NCBI RefSeq assembly: GCF_030269685.1
Contig: NZ_BSTT01000013.1
Coordinates: forward strand, 62,001-126,000
Direction of reading: 5' to 3'
Length of the DNA stretch: 64,000 nt
From: Actinomycetospora sp. NBRC 106378
GTDB lineage: Bacteria; Actinomycetota; Actinomycetes; Mycobacteriales; Pseudonocardiaceae
This document shows, one piece after another, positions 1-7,506 of the stretch; the stretch's first letter is position 1, and each line of letters starts with the position of its first letter. The notes below the pieces were generated by a model. The model worked only from the letters and a program-made list of their open reading frames with translations, searched no databases and was not told the DNA's origin. The translations under genes and the position numbers were made by a program.

Positions 1-143
1 TACCGGAAGAACGTGCGGCGGCCCATGCCGCCCGCGGCGGCGAGGTCGTCCACGGTCACGGCGTCGAACCCCCGCACGGTGAACAGCTCCAGCGCGACCG
101 CCTCGAGGCGGCGGGCGCGGAGCGTCCGAGTGGCAGAGGTCAC
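1..143 (-). CDS. mftR: TetR-family regulator of the mycofactocin cluster, N-terminal part only
   Basis: The gene runs off the left edge, so only about 47 N-terminal residues are visible. They read as a TetR helix-turn-helix: an LRARRLEAVALELF helix, then VRGFDAVTVDDLAAAGG and the recognition-helix end GRRTFFRY. The chosen start is the GTG at 143-141; no good ribosome site is visible. The gene is divergent from mftA and shares a 173-bp intergenic region holding a perfect palindrome (256-270). Known for the family: MftR sits beside mftA in many actinobacteria and represses the cluster, releasing DNA on binding acyl-CoA. The assignment rests on position and on the TetR fold; the ligand-binding domain is outside the window. 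Confidence 0.8.
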   Translation of the reverse strand, partial: MTSATRTLRARRLEAVALELFTVRGFDAVTVDDLAAAGGMGRRTFFR

Positions 144-255
144 CCGAGCAGTGTGCCCCGTCCGTGGCGACCGCCCCCTCGCGCGTAACAAACGAGACCG
201 CGATCACGCCCCGCCCGATCGGTCGGGACCGGACCGTCCACGACGACCGTGTGAA

Positions 256-270
256 TGGCACCGGGTGCCA
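256..270. promoter_or_regulatory. Perfect palindrome between mftR and mftA, candidate MftR operator
   Basis: TGGCACCGGGTGCCA is a perfect inverted repeat of 7-bp arms around one base, 46 bp before the mftA start and 113 bp from the mftR start. TetR-family repressors bind such palindromes between divergent genes. Binding by MftR is inferred. Confidence 0.5.
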
Positions 271-316
271 GTTAGCGTCCGACGCGTTCCGAGGTGGTCG
301 AACGCAGGAGGTCGGT

Positions 317-406
317 ATGGCTGAGCCCACGCACGAGGAGACCCCGCTCGTCGAGGAGACCCTCGTCGAAGAGGTCTCGATCGACGGTATGTGCGGCGTC
401 TACTGA
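317..406 (+). CDS. mftA: Mycofactocin precursor peptide MftA
   Basis: A 29-residue peptide, acidic, ending in IDGMCGVY. This C-terminus is the diagnostic part of MftA: the final Val-Tyr is oxidatively decarboxylated and crosslinked by the radical-SAM enzyme MftC, and the resulting AHDP core is later cut free by MftE. The ATG at 317 is preceded by AGGAGG at about 306-311. Longer readings from upstream starts were rejected because they lack a ribosome site and would prepend unrelated sequence. The stop overlaps the mftB start by one base (TGATG), so the two are translationally coupled. Confidence 0.95.
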   Translation: MAEPTHEETPLVEETLVEEVSIDGMCGVY

Positions 407-720
407 TGACCGCGGCTCCGGCGGAGGCCCAGACCTCCGCCGGCGCCTTCGACCCCGCGCTCCCGTACCGGCTCTCGTCGTCGGTCTCGGTGCGGCCGGA
501 GTCGTTCGGCGCCCTCGTCTACGACTTCCACACGCGGCGACTCTCGTTCCTCAAGACCCGGGCGCTCGTCCGGGTCGTGGAGGCACTCGCCGAGCACCCC
601 GACGTCCACGGTGCCCTCGGGGCCGCCGAGGTCCCGGCGGAGCAGTGGGAGCAGTACCTCAAGGCACTCGCCGGGCTCGCCAGGGCGGGCACGATCCAGC
701 CGCGGGAGACCACCACATGA
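406..720 (+). CDS. mftB: Mycofactocin peptide chaperone MftB (RiPP recognition element)
   Basis: 104 residues, the usual size. MftB binds the MftA leader and presents it to MftC. The segment PESFGALVYDFHTRRLSFLK, followed by a helical region (ALVRVVEALAEHP), has the PqqD-like winged-helix RRE pattern. The ATG at 406 was preferred over an upstream GTG at 391 because it gives the TGATG overlap with mftA and removes five residues that lie over the MftA C-terminus. It overlaps mftC by four bases (ATGA at 717-720). Confidence 0.93.
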   Translation: MTAAPAEAQTSAGAFDPALPYRLSSSVSVRPESFGALVYDFHTRRLSFLKTRALVRVVEALAEHPDVHGALGAAEVPAEQWEQYLKALAGLARAGTIQPRETTT

Positions 721-1937
721 AGCTCGTCGACCACTTCGTCGAAGGCCTGACCTCCCCGATCTGCCTGACCTGGGAGCTCACCTACGCCTGCAACCTCTCC
801 TGCGTGCACTGCCTCTCGTCGTCGGGTCGGCGCGACCCGAACGAGCTCTCCACCGAGGAGTGCAAGGCGGTCATCGACGAGCTGCAGCGGATGCAGGTCT
901 TCTACGTCAACATCGGCGGCGGCGAGCCGACCGTGCGCAGCGACTTCTGGGAGCTGCTCGACTACGCGATCGCCCACGACGTCGGCGTCAAGTTCTCCAC
1001 CAACGGCGTGAAGCTCGACCAGGAGCGCGCCGCGCAGCTGGCGAAGACCGACTACGTCGACGTCCAGATCTCGCTGGACGGAGCGACGGCGGAGGTCAAC
1101 GACCACGTCCGCGGTCCCGGGTCCTACGACACCGCGATCCGCGCCATGGAGAACCTGTACGAGGCGGGCTTCGGCGAGTTCAAGATCTCGGTCGTCGTCA
1201 CCCGGCAGAACGTCGACCAGCTCGACGACTTCAAGGCCATCGCCGACCGCTACGGCGCCCAGCTGCGCATCACCCGCTTCCGCCCCTCGGGCCGCGGCGC
1301 CGACTCGTGGGACGAGCTGCACCCGACCCGCGAGCAGCAGCGCCAGCTCTACGACTGGCTCGTCGCGAAGGGCGAGGACGTCCTGACGGGCGACTCGTTC
1401 TTCCACCTGTCGGCGTTCGGCCAGGAGCTGCCGGGGCTCAACCTGTGCGGCGCCGGTCGCGTGGTGTGCCTGATCGACCCGGTCGGCGACGTCTACGCCT
1501 GCCCGTTCGCGATCCACGACCAGTTCCTCGCCGGCAACGTCCGGTCCGAGGGCGGGTTCCAGGGCGTGTGGCAGGACAGCGAGCTGTTCGCCGAGCTGCG
1601 CGGCCCGCAGTCGGGTGGCGCGTGCACCAAGTGCTCGCACTACGACGCCTGCCAGGGCGGTTGCATGGCGGCCAAGTTCTTCACCGGGCTGCCGCTCGAC
1701 GGGCCGGACCCCGAGTGCGTGCTCGGCAACGGCGAGGTCGCGCTGGCGAAGCTGGAGATGGACACCGTCATCCCCAAGCCCTCGCTGGACCACTCGCACC
1801 GCACCGAGCGCGGACCCCGTCGCGACGGCGGGCCGGTGCCGCTGACCCTGTCGGTGCGTCGGCCGGACAAGGCCTGCGACACCGACCCCCTCGCGGGTGA
1901 GGGTCGACGCCTGCCGGCGGGCATCCGCGCCCATTAG
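717..1937 (+). CDS. mftC: Mycofactocin radical SAM maturase MftC
   Basis: 406 residues. The radical-SAM cluster motif CNLSCVHC (C25, C29, C32) is followed by GGGEPTVRSDF, typical of the SAM-binding segment. The C-terminal third has a SPASM-type cysteine region: a first cysteine near residue 244 (LCGAG), then DVYACPF and GGACTKCSHYDACQGGC, which would hold two auxiliary 4Fe-4S clusters. MftC decarboxylates the C-terminal Tyr of MftA and forms the Val-Tyr crosslink. The last 50 residues are a charged, probably disordered tail. The start is coupled to mftB by ATGA. A hairpin follows the stop, so the downstream flavoenzyme genes may be partly uncoupled. Confidence 0.96.
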   Translation: MKLVDHFVEGLTSPICLTWELTYACNLSCVHCLSSSGRRDPNELSTEECKAVIDELQRMQVFYVNIGGGEPTVRSDFWELLDYAIAHDVGVKFSTNGVKLDQERAAQLAKTDYVDVQISLDGATAEVNDHVRGPGSYDTAIRAMENLYEAGFGEFKISVVVTRQNVDQLDDFKAIADRYGAQLRITRFRPSGRGADSWDELHPTREQQRQLYDWLVAKGEDVLTGDSFFHLSAFGQELPGLNLCGAGRVVCLIDPVGDVYACPFAIHDQFLAGNVRSEGGFQGVWQDSELFAELRGPQSGGACTKCSHYDACQGGCMAAKFFTGLPLDGPDPECVLGNGEVALAKLEMDTVIPKPSLDHSHRTERGPRRDGGPVPLTLSVRRPDKACDTDPLAGEGRRLPAGIRAH

Positions 1938-1943
1938 GACCTC

Positions 1944-1979
1944 CCCCGGCGCCGCGGACCCCTCGTCGTGGCGCCGGGG
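1944..1979 (+). terminator. GC-rich hairpin after mftC
   Basis: CCCCGGCGCC (1944-1953) pairs perfectly with GGCGCCGGGG (1970-1979) across a 16-base loop, filling the 51-bp gap between mftC and the next gene. There is no T-run. It could attenuate transcription or stabilise the upstream mftABC message. Confidence 0.45.
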
Positions 1980-1988
1980 TGAGCTCGC

Positions 1989-3800
1989 ATGTTGACCGAC
2001 CCGGCCAGGTTCGGCGCGCGCACCGTCCCGTCGCGCGTGCTGTTCGGTCCGCACGCGACGAACACCTCGCCCGACCGGACCCTCGGCTCGGTCGAGCACT
2101 ACCGCGCCCGGGCGGCGGGGGGCGCGGGGGTGATCGTCACCGAGGTCGCGTCGGTGACCGGGGACGACCGGCCCTACGAGTACGCGCCCCTGGCCTCCTC
2201 GTGCGTCGACGGGTGGGCGGAGGTCGCGGTCGCCTGTGCGCCGGCGCTGGTCCTCGCGGGGCTCGGGCACGCCGGGTCGCAGTCGTCGGCCCGCGGGCTG
2301 CTGCGGGCGCCGTCGTCGGTACCCGATCCGGCGACCCGGGCGGTGCCGCGTCCCCTGTCCGCCACCGAGATCGACGAGCTGGTCGGGGCCTTCACGACGG
2401 CGGGTCGCGCGGCCGTCGACGCCGGGTGCGCCGGCGTGGAGATCGCGGCCGGGCAGTACTCCCTGCTGCGGCAGTTCCGGTCGGGGCTCAGTACTCCGAC
2501 ACCGGACGACCGTGTGCTCGTGGCCGTGCTGGAGGCCGTCCGCGCGGAGCTCCCCGACGCGTGGGTGGGCCTGCGGCTCGGCGTCGACGAGCTGGCGCCG
2601 TGGGCCGGGATCACCCCGGACGCGGCGCTGGCGACGGTGGACCGCGTGGCCGGCCTGGTCGACCACGTCGTGCCGGTCCGGGGTTCCGCGATGTCGGTGC
2701 CGGCGACGCGTCCGGACGCGCACACGGCGCCCGGGTTCATGGCCGAGGCGTGCCGGGCGGTGCGCGCCGTGGTGGACGGCCGGTGCGCGGTGGTGCTGGC
2801 GGGCAGCGTCGTCGATCCCGCCGACGCGCGGGCGGCGCTGGACGACGGGGTGGCCGACCTCGTCGAGATGACCCGCGCGCTGCTCGCCGACCCGACCCTC
2901 GTCGCCACCGTGCGCGCCGGACGTGTCCCGCGGCCCTGCGTGCTGACCAACCAGCGGTGCCGGGTCCGGGACGTCCGGAACCCGAGGATCGGCTGCACGG
3001 TGGAGCCGTCGGTGGGTGAGCCCTTCCCCGGTGGCAGGAAAGCGTCGTTGCTGTCACGACGTGACAGCAACGACGCTTTCCTGCCACGAGGGGCCGAGGT
3101 GCTCGTCGCCGGGGCCGGGCCCGCCGGGATGGAGGCGGCGCGCACCCTGGCGCTGGCGGGACGGGCGGTGCGGATCGTGGAGCGGGACGACGAACCGGGC
3201 GGGCTGCTCCGGACGATCGCGGCCCTCCCCGGCCGGCACCGGTTCGGGCTGCTCGCCGACTGGTACGTCGACGAACTCGTCCGGCTCGGGGTGTCGATGC
3301 AGGTCGGAGCGCCTGCACCGCCCGGTGCGCACATCGTGGCGACCGGCGGGGACGACGTCGGGCTCACCCCGCTCGCCGTCCTGCGCGGCGCAGCGCTCGC
3401 CGGGCCCGTCGTCATCGACGACCCGCTCGGGGACGGATCGGCGGTCGCCCTCGCCGAGCACCTCGCGACCGGTCATGCGGTCACCCTCGTGACCGCCGAC
3501 CAGATCGTCGGGAAACAGCTGCACGACGTCGTCGGCGCGGCCACGAGACTCGAGCGGGCGGGCGTCGACCGCGTCCTCGAGCACCGGGTCGTCGAGCGCC
3601 GGGCCGACCACGTCGTCGTCGCGGACGTCGTGACCGGCGCACGCCGCACGATCCCCGGCACCCTCGTCGACGCCGGGCCGCGGCAGCCGGGCGACCCGTC
3701 GTCGGGACACGGAATCGGCGACGCCCGAGCGCCGCGGACCGTCGCCGAGGCGATTCGCGAGGGGCGCCGGGCGGCCGAGGAGATCCTCCGTGCTGGGTGA
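1989..3800 (+). CDS. Mycofactocin-cluster FadH/OYE-type oxidoreductase 1
   Basis: 603 residues: an old-yellow-enzyme FMN barrel (about 1-310), an iron-sulfur segment (317-336) and an FAD/NAD(P) domain with VLVAGAGPAGMEAARTLALA. The layout is that of FadH-like 2,4-dienoyl-CoA reductases and of OYE proteins repeatedly seen in mycofactocin clusters. Two features are odd. The cysteine quartet is C317, T320, C324, C336, so the second ligand is Thr where its neighbour has Cys. The usual barrel signature (HGAH ... FLSP.xNxR) is degraded to AAGQYSLLRQFRSGLS. A 57-bp perfect palindrome (3031-3087) adds residues 348-367 in frame between the cluster segment and the FAD domain. The end overlaps the next gene by 11 bp. 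Substrate and link to mycofactocin are inferred from context. Confidence 0.85.
   Translation: MLTDPARFGARTVPSRVLFGPHATNTSPDRTLGSVEHYRARAAGGAGVIVTEVASVTGDDRPYEYAPLASSCVDGWAEVAVACAPALVLAGLGHAGSQSSARGLLRAPSSVPDPATRAVPRPLSATEIDELVGAFTTAGRAAVDAGCAGVEIAAGQYSLLRQFRSGLSTPTPDDRVLVAVLEAVRAELPDAWVGLRLGVDELAPWAGITPDAALATVDRVAGLVDHVVPVRGSAMSVPATRPDAHTAPGFMAEACRAVRAVVDGRCAVVLAGSVVDPADARAALDDGVADLVEMTRALLADPTLVATVRAGRVPRPCVLTNQRCRVRDVRNPRIGCTVEPSVGEPFPGGRKASLLSRRDSNDAFLPRGAEVLVAGAGPAGMEAARTLALAGRAVRIVERDDEPGGLLRTIAALPGRHRFGLLADWYVDELVRLGVSMQVGAPAPPGAHIVATGGDDVGLTPLAVLRGAALAGPVVIDDPLGDGSAVALAEHLATGHAVTLVTADQIVGKQLHDVVGAATRLERAGVDRVLEHRVVERRADHVVVADVVTGARRTIPGTLVDAGPRQPGDPSSGHGIGDARAPRTVAEAIREGRRAAEEILRAG
3031..3087. 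repeat. 57-bp palindromic element, copy A, in frame inside oxidoreductase 1
   Basis: Two 28-bp arms are perfect inverse complements around a single A at 3059; each arm starts GTGGCAGGAAAGCGTCGTTG. It lies wholly inside a coding sequence. Its length is a multiple of three, so removing it would leave the frame intact. It encodes GGRKASLLSRRDSNDAFLPR in a linker. Further copies are at 8633-8689 and 55174-55230, with a half copy at 53464-53489. Confidence 0.95.
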
Positions 3801-5676
3801 GCCGATCCGGGTGGGCACGAGAACCGTCCGGAACCGGATCGTCTTCCCCGCCCACCTCACCAACGCCGCGGTGCAGAACCGACCGAGTGCCCAGCACGCG
3901 GCCTACTACGCGGCCCGTGCGGCCGGCGGCGTCGGCCTGATCATCGTCGAGGAACAGGCCCTCGACCGGCCGTACGAGAAGGCCGTCCTCGGCACCGACC
4001 CCGCCGTCGTGCCCGGCTACCGGGCGATCACCGACGCCGTGCACGCGCACGGAGCGGTGGTGCTGGCGCAGGTCGGGCACAACGGCGCCCAGTCGTCGTC
4101 GCTGTACTCCCGCGAGCCGGTCGAGGCGCCGAGCCCGGTCCCCGACCCGATGTTCCGCGAGGTCCCCGTCGCCCTCGACGCCGCCGGGATCGCGGAGGTC
4201 GTGCGCGGCTTCGCGACCGTCGCCCGCCACTGCGTCGCCGGCGGCTTCGACGGCGTGGAGATCCAGGGCTCGCAGGCGTCGCTCGTGCGCCAGTTCCTCT
4301 CGCCGCTGACCAACCACCGGACCGACCGCTACGCCGACGGCGTCGTGTTCCTGCGCGAGGTGCTCACGGCCGTGCGCGCCGAGCTCGGCGACCGCGTCCT
4401 CGGCGTCCGGTTGCAGGGCGACGAGGGTCTCGACGGCGGGCTCACCGCGGCCGACGCCGCGCGGGTGGCGGTGCGCATCGCGGACCTGGTCGACGTCGTG
4501 AACACCGCGGTCGGAGTGGCGACCGCCACGCTCCCGCTGATCGAACCGCCGATGGGCGTCCCGGCGGGCTACGCCGAGCCGGTGCCGGACGCCGTCCGCG
4601 CGGCGCTCGCGGGGACGGGCGTCCCGGTGATCGGTGTCGGCCGGTACACCACCTCCGAGCAGGCACGACGCGCACTCGAGACCGGTGCGTGCGACCTCGT
4701 CGGCGTCGTCCGCGGGCAGATCGCGGACCCGGCGTTCGCGGCGAAGGCGCTCGCCGGGGAACGGGTCCGCCGCTGCATCGGGTGCAACCAGGAGTGCATC
4801 GCGGCGGTCGGGCTGAACCGGTGGCTCGGGTGCTTGGTGAACCCCGACGCGGGGCGCGAGTCGGTCGCGGTGCCGGTGGCCCGTTCCCGACGACGGGTGC
4901 TGGTCGTCGGGGGTGGTCCGGCCGGTCTGGCGGCAGCCGCGGAAGCGGCGGAGCGGGGGCACGACGTGCACCTCGTCGAACGCTCGGACCGCCTCGGAGG
5001 GCAGTTGGCCCTCGCCGCGGCCGCCCCGGAGCGGCGGGAGCTGGCGCACGCGGTCGCCGACCTGGCGCACCGTTGTCGGGACGCCGGGGTGTGGATCTCG
5101 CTGCGGACCGAGGTCCGAGATGCACATCAGGCAGGTCCGGGCGGCTCGGAACCTGCCTGGCGTCACCCTCGCGGGGAGGGCCCGGACCACCCCGACGTCG
5201 TCATCGTCGCCACCGGCGCGCGGCCGGACCCGCCGTCGGGAACCATCGACGTGACCGACGTGCTCGCCGGCACCGCCTCGCCGTCGGGACGGGTGCTGGT
5301 CGTCGACGACCTCGGCGGCCCGGCCGCCCCGAGCGTCGCCGAGCTCCTCGCGCAGCGGGGGTCGCACGTGCGGCTGGTGACGAGCGGGATGGTCGCCGCC
5401 GAGGGGCTCGGCCCGGTGCTGGAGCGGGAGCGGTGGCGACGGCGGGTCGCGGCGCTCGGGGTGGAGCTGCTGACCGACCGGGTGCTGCTGGACGGTGCGC
5501 TCCTCCATCACCCCAGTGGTCGGTGGGAGCCCCTCGACGCGGACGCCGTCGTCCACGCCGGGCCCCGCATGCCGGCGGAGATCGACCTGGCGGGCACCCG
5601 GGTCGGCGACGTCCTCGCGCCGCGCGACGCCGCGGCCGCGATCCGGGAGGGCACCGACGCCGCGCGGGCCGTCTGA
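3790..5676 (+). CDS. Mycofactocin-cluster FadH/OYE-type oxidoreductase 2
   Basis: 628 residues and paralogous to the preceding gene: OYE barrel (1-320) with VEIQGSQASLVRQFLSP and RTDRYADG, a complete 4Fe-4S motif CIGCNQEC...GC (C329, C332, C336, C348), then an FAD domain with VLVVGGGPAGLAAAAEAAER and DVVIVATGARP. These proteins pass electrons from NAD(P)H via FAD and the cluster to FMN. The GTG at 3790 has GAGGAG at 3777-3782 and overlaps the upstream gene by 11 bp, so the pair is coupled. Residues 443-459 come from a 51-bp repeat (5116-5166) just before the conserved DVVIVATGARP segment. The use of mycofactocin as electron partner is inferred. Confidence 0.86.
   Translation: MLGEPIRVGTRTVRNRIVFPAHLTNAAVQNRPSAQHAAYYAARAAGGVGLIIVEEQALDRPYEKAVLGTDPAVVPGYRAITDAVHAHGAVVLAQVGHNGAQSSSLYSREPVEAPSPVPDPMFREVPVALDAAGIAEVVRGFATVARHCVAGGFDGVEIQGSQASLVRQFLSPLTNHRTDRYADGVVFLREVLTAVRAELGDRVLGVRLQGDEGLDGGLTAADAARVAVRIADLVDVVNTAVGVATATLPLIEPPMGVPAGYAEPVPDAVRAALAGTGVPVIGVGRYTTSEQARRALETGACDLVGVVRGQIADPAFAAKALAGERVRRCIGCNQECIAAVGLNRWLGCLVNPDAGRESVAVPVARSRRRVLVVGGGPAGLAAAAEAAERGHDVHLVERSDRLGGQLALAAAAPERRELAHAVADLAHRCRDAGVWISLRTEVRDAHQAGPGGSEPAWRHPRGEGPDHPDVVIVATGARPDPPSGTIDVTDVLAGTASPSGRVLVVDDLGGPAAPSVAELLAQRGSHVRLVTSGMVAAEGLGPVLERERWRRRVAALGVELLTDRVLLDGALLHHPSGRWEPLDADAVVHAGPRMPAEIDLAGTRVGDVLAPRDAAAAIREGTDAARAV
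5116..5166. repeat. 51-bp palindromic repeat, copy 1, in frame inside oxidoreductase 2
   Basis: The core is CAGGCAGG (5128-5135) with CCTGCCTG (5152-5159) around a GC-rich loop. Read on the minus strand, these 51 bases align without gaps to 46750-46800 behind mfd, with 38 of 51 identical by my count. It occupies exactly 17 codons in a linker of the FAD domain. Confidence 0.8.
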
Positions 5677-5690
5677 CAGGCTCGGACGCG

Positions 5691-6365
5691 ATGGACATCA
5701 GCGCCGCGCGCTCGGCCGACACCGCCGCCGTCGACCTGCTGCTCGTGCCCGTGGGGGCCACCGAGCAGCACGGCCCGCACCTGCCGCTGGGCACCGACAC
5801 CGCCGTGGCGACGACGGTGGCCGGCCGCGTCGGGCTCCCCGTCACCGCGCCGATCGCCTTCGGCGCCTCCGGGGAGCACGAGGGCTTCCCCGGCACGATC
5901 TCGATCGGCACCGAGACGCTGGCCGCGGTGCTCGTGGAGACCGGCCGCTCGGCCTGCCGGTGGGCCCGGCGGCTGTGCTTCGTCAACGGGCACGGCGGCA
6001 ACGTCCCCGCGCTGGTCACGGCGACGACGTTGCTCCGCCACGAGGGTCGCGACGTCGCCTGGCACTCGTGCGGCGTCCCGGGTGCCGACGCGCACGCCGG
6101 CCGCTACGAGACGTCGCTGATGCTCGCGCTCGCTCCCGACGACGTCGACCTCGCCCGCGCCGAGCCCGGCAACACCGCCCCGCTGCGGGAGCTGATGCCT
6201 GCGCTGCGGGCCGGGTCGGTCCGCGACGTCAGCCCCAACGGCGTGCTCGGCGACCCGGCCGGGGCGTCGGCGGCGGAGGGCGCGGAGACCCTCGCCGTCC
6301 TGGCCGCCGCGCTGCGCGACGCGCTCGCCGACTGGCGGGTCAGCGAGCACGGCCGGCTCAGCTGA
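5691..6365 (+). CDS. mftE: Mycofactocin biosynthesis peptidase MftE (creatininase family)
   Basis: 224 residues. The creatininase metal-site pattern VGATEQHGPHLPLGTD gives E25, H27 and D36, and NGHGGN plus GEHEGFPGT follow as in the family. MftE cuts the modified MftA to release the cyclic AHDP unit, the next step after MftC. The ATG at 5691 is 14 bp after the preceding stop, with only a weak ribosome site. The gene ends 8 bp inside the convergent NTF2-like gene. Confidence 0.92.
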   Translation: MDISAARSADTAAVDLLLVPVGATEQHGPHLPLGTDTAVATTVAGRVGLPVTAPIAFGASGEHEGFPGTISIGTETLAAVLVETGRSACRWARRLCFVNGHGGNVPALVTATTLLRHEGRDVAWHSCGVPGADAHAGRYETSLMLALAPDDVDLARAEPGNTAPLRELMPALRAGSVRDVSPNGVLGDPAGASAAEGAETLAVLAAALRDALADWRVSEHGRLS

Positions 6366-6747
6366 GCGCCTGCCGGAACTCGGCCACGTCCACGAAGGCC
6401 TCGAACCGCACGACGAGTCCGTCGCGGACCCGGAGCACGTGCACCTCCGAGGCGTCGAACGGACGCCCCGTCGCGAGCGCCCGACCCCGCGAGCGCCCGA
6501 TCTGCACCACCGCGTCGCCCGCCGCGAACAGGTCGACGACCTCCACCCGCGGGTCGACGTGCCCGAGTAGCGCCCGCAGGAACGCCCCCACCCCCTCCGG
6601 CCCCGCGTACGTCCCCGCCCACGGCAGGTCGCCGGCCTGGTACACCCGCACCTCCGGGTGCAGCATCGCCCCGATCGCCGCCGTGTCCCGCGCGGCGAAC
6701 CCCTCGTAGAGCCGCCGCGCCACCGCCACGGCCTCACTGCTGGACAT
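6358..6747 (-). CDS. NTF2-like (SnoaL-type) protein
   Basis: 129 residues with the NTF2 pattern: an N-terminal helix (AVAVARRLYEGFAARDTAAI), MLHPEVRVYQ, then a curved sheet ending in VHVLRVRDGLVVRFEAFVD. Proteins of this fold are small enzymes or ligand binders; the substrate cannot be read. The ATG at 6747 has GGAGGGG five bases upstream. It is convergent with mftE (8-bp overlap) and divergent from the TetR gene. Confidence 0.8.
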   Translation of the reverse strand: MSSSEAVAVARRLYEGFAARDTAAIGAMLHPEVRVYQAGDLPWAGTYAGPEGVGAFLRALLGHVDPRVEVVDLFAAGDAVVQIGRSRGRALATGRPFDASEVHVLRVRDGLVVRFEAFVDVAEFRQALS

Positions 6748-6777
6748 TCGTCCCCTCCGTCCTGGAATCTCCTCCGT

Positions 6778-7425
6778 GTGCTCGAAGCCTCCGTCGCCGT
6801 TGCCGCCCCGGACCAGGCACGGAGCACTTCCCGGGACGAAGCGCCGCATCGGTTCGGGAAACCCGGCCGACCGGCCGACGACGTCGTGCTGCGCCGGCGA
6901 GAGATCTTCGAGGCGGTCGCTCCCCTCGTTCCCGACGGCGGGGCGCGGCGGCTGACGATGGCCCGCGCGGCCCGGGTCGCGGGGCTGTCGGTCGGCGGGC
7001 TCTACCACCGCTTCGACGGCAAGCGCGCGCTGCTGCTCTACGGGCTCGCGCCGGAGAACCTCGGGCGGGCGTGCGCGGACTTCCAGGTGCGGTGGGGCCA
7101 CGTCGAACCGGTCGAGCGCGTCTCGCGCGCCCTCGACGGGTTCTCCGACGCCGTCGACCGGTGGGTGCGGCCGTCGGTCGACGCTGCGGGCCAGCTCGGC
7201 GTCGACGTCCTGCACGGAGCGCTCGAGGCGGCGATGACGACGGAGCTGGTCGGGATGGTGCGGTCCGTCCGCGCGATGGCGCCGGGCATGACCGACGGAC
7301 GGGCGGAGGCGCTGGAGCGGTCGCTGCGCCGGGTGTGCACCGCGCACGTGGTCGACCCCACCGCCCGCGACGGCGAACTGCGCGAACAGCTGCGCCTGAC
7401 GGTGGTGGGAGCGCTCGCGTGCTGA
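6778..7425 (+). CDS. TetR-family transcriptional regulator
   Basis: About 215 residues from the GTG at 6778; a later GTG at 6886 is also possible, since the DNA-binding domain only begins at RRREIFEAVAPLV. The helix-turn-helix reads LTMARAARVAGLSVGGLYHRFDGKRALL, with YHRF the typical end of the recognition helix. The ligand domain is not recognisable. The gene is divergent from the NTF2-like gene, which it may regulate. Two tandem palindromes follow its stop and separate it from mftF. The start is uncertain; the family is not. Confidence 0.75.
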   Translation: MLEASVAVAAPDQARSTSRDEAPHRFGKPGRPADDVVLRRREIFEAVAPLVPDGGARRLTMARAARVAGLSVGGLYHRFDGKRALLLYGLAPENLGRACADFQVRWGHVEPVERVSRALDGFSDAVDRWVRPSVDAAGQLGVDVLHGALEAAMTTELVGMVRSVRAMAPGMTDGRAEALERSLRRVCTAHVVDPTARDGELREQLRLTVVGALAC

Positions 7426-7426
7426 G

Positions 7427-7481
7427 GTCAGCGGTGGCCCACGGCTGACGTCGGGTGTCAGCGGTGGCACACGGCTGACAC
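7427..7481. repeat. Tandem 28-bp-family palindromes, terminator-like
   Basis: Two hairpins lie just after the TetR stop: GTCAGC...GCTGAC at 7427-7449 and GTGTCAGC...GCTGACAC at 7455-7481. Bases 7457-7484 match 14937-14964, behind coxG, at 27 of 28 positions. Both sites follow a stop codon and precede a new transcription unit, so a terminator role is likely although no T-run is present. Confidence 0.75.
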
Positions 7482-7506
7482 CGGCCCTCGCCCGGGCGGC
7501 CGCGCC

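Noticed and set aside
164-406. An 80-residue version of MftA from an upstream start
   Set aside because: It lacks a ribosome site and prepends unrelated residues; the ATG at 317 with AGGAGG gives the standard short precursor.
3031-3087. Reading the genic palindromes as transcription terminators
   Set aside because: They lie in the middle of intact coding sequences with conserved domains on both sides, so termination would destroy the product. Termination is kept only for the intergenic copies.
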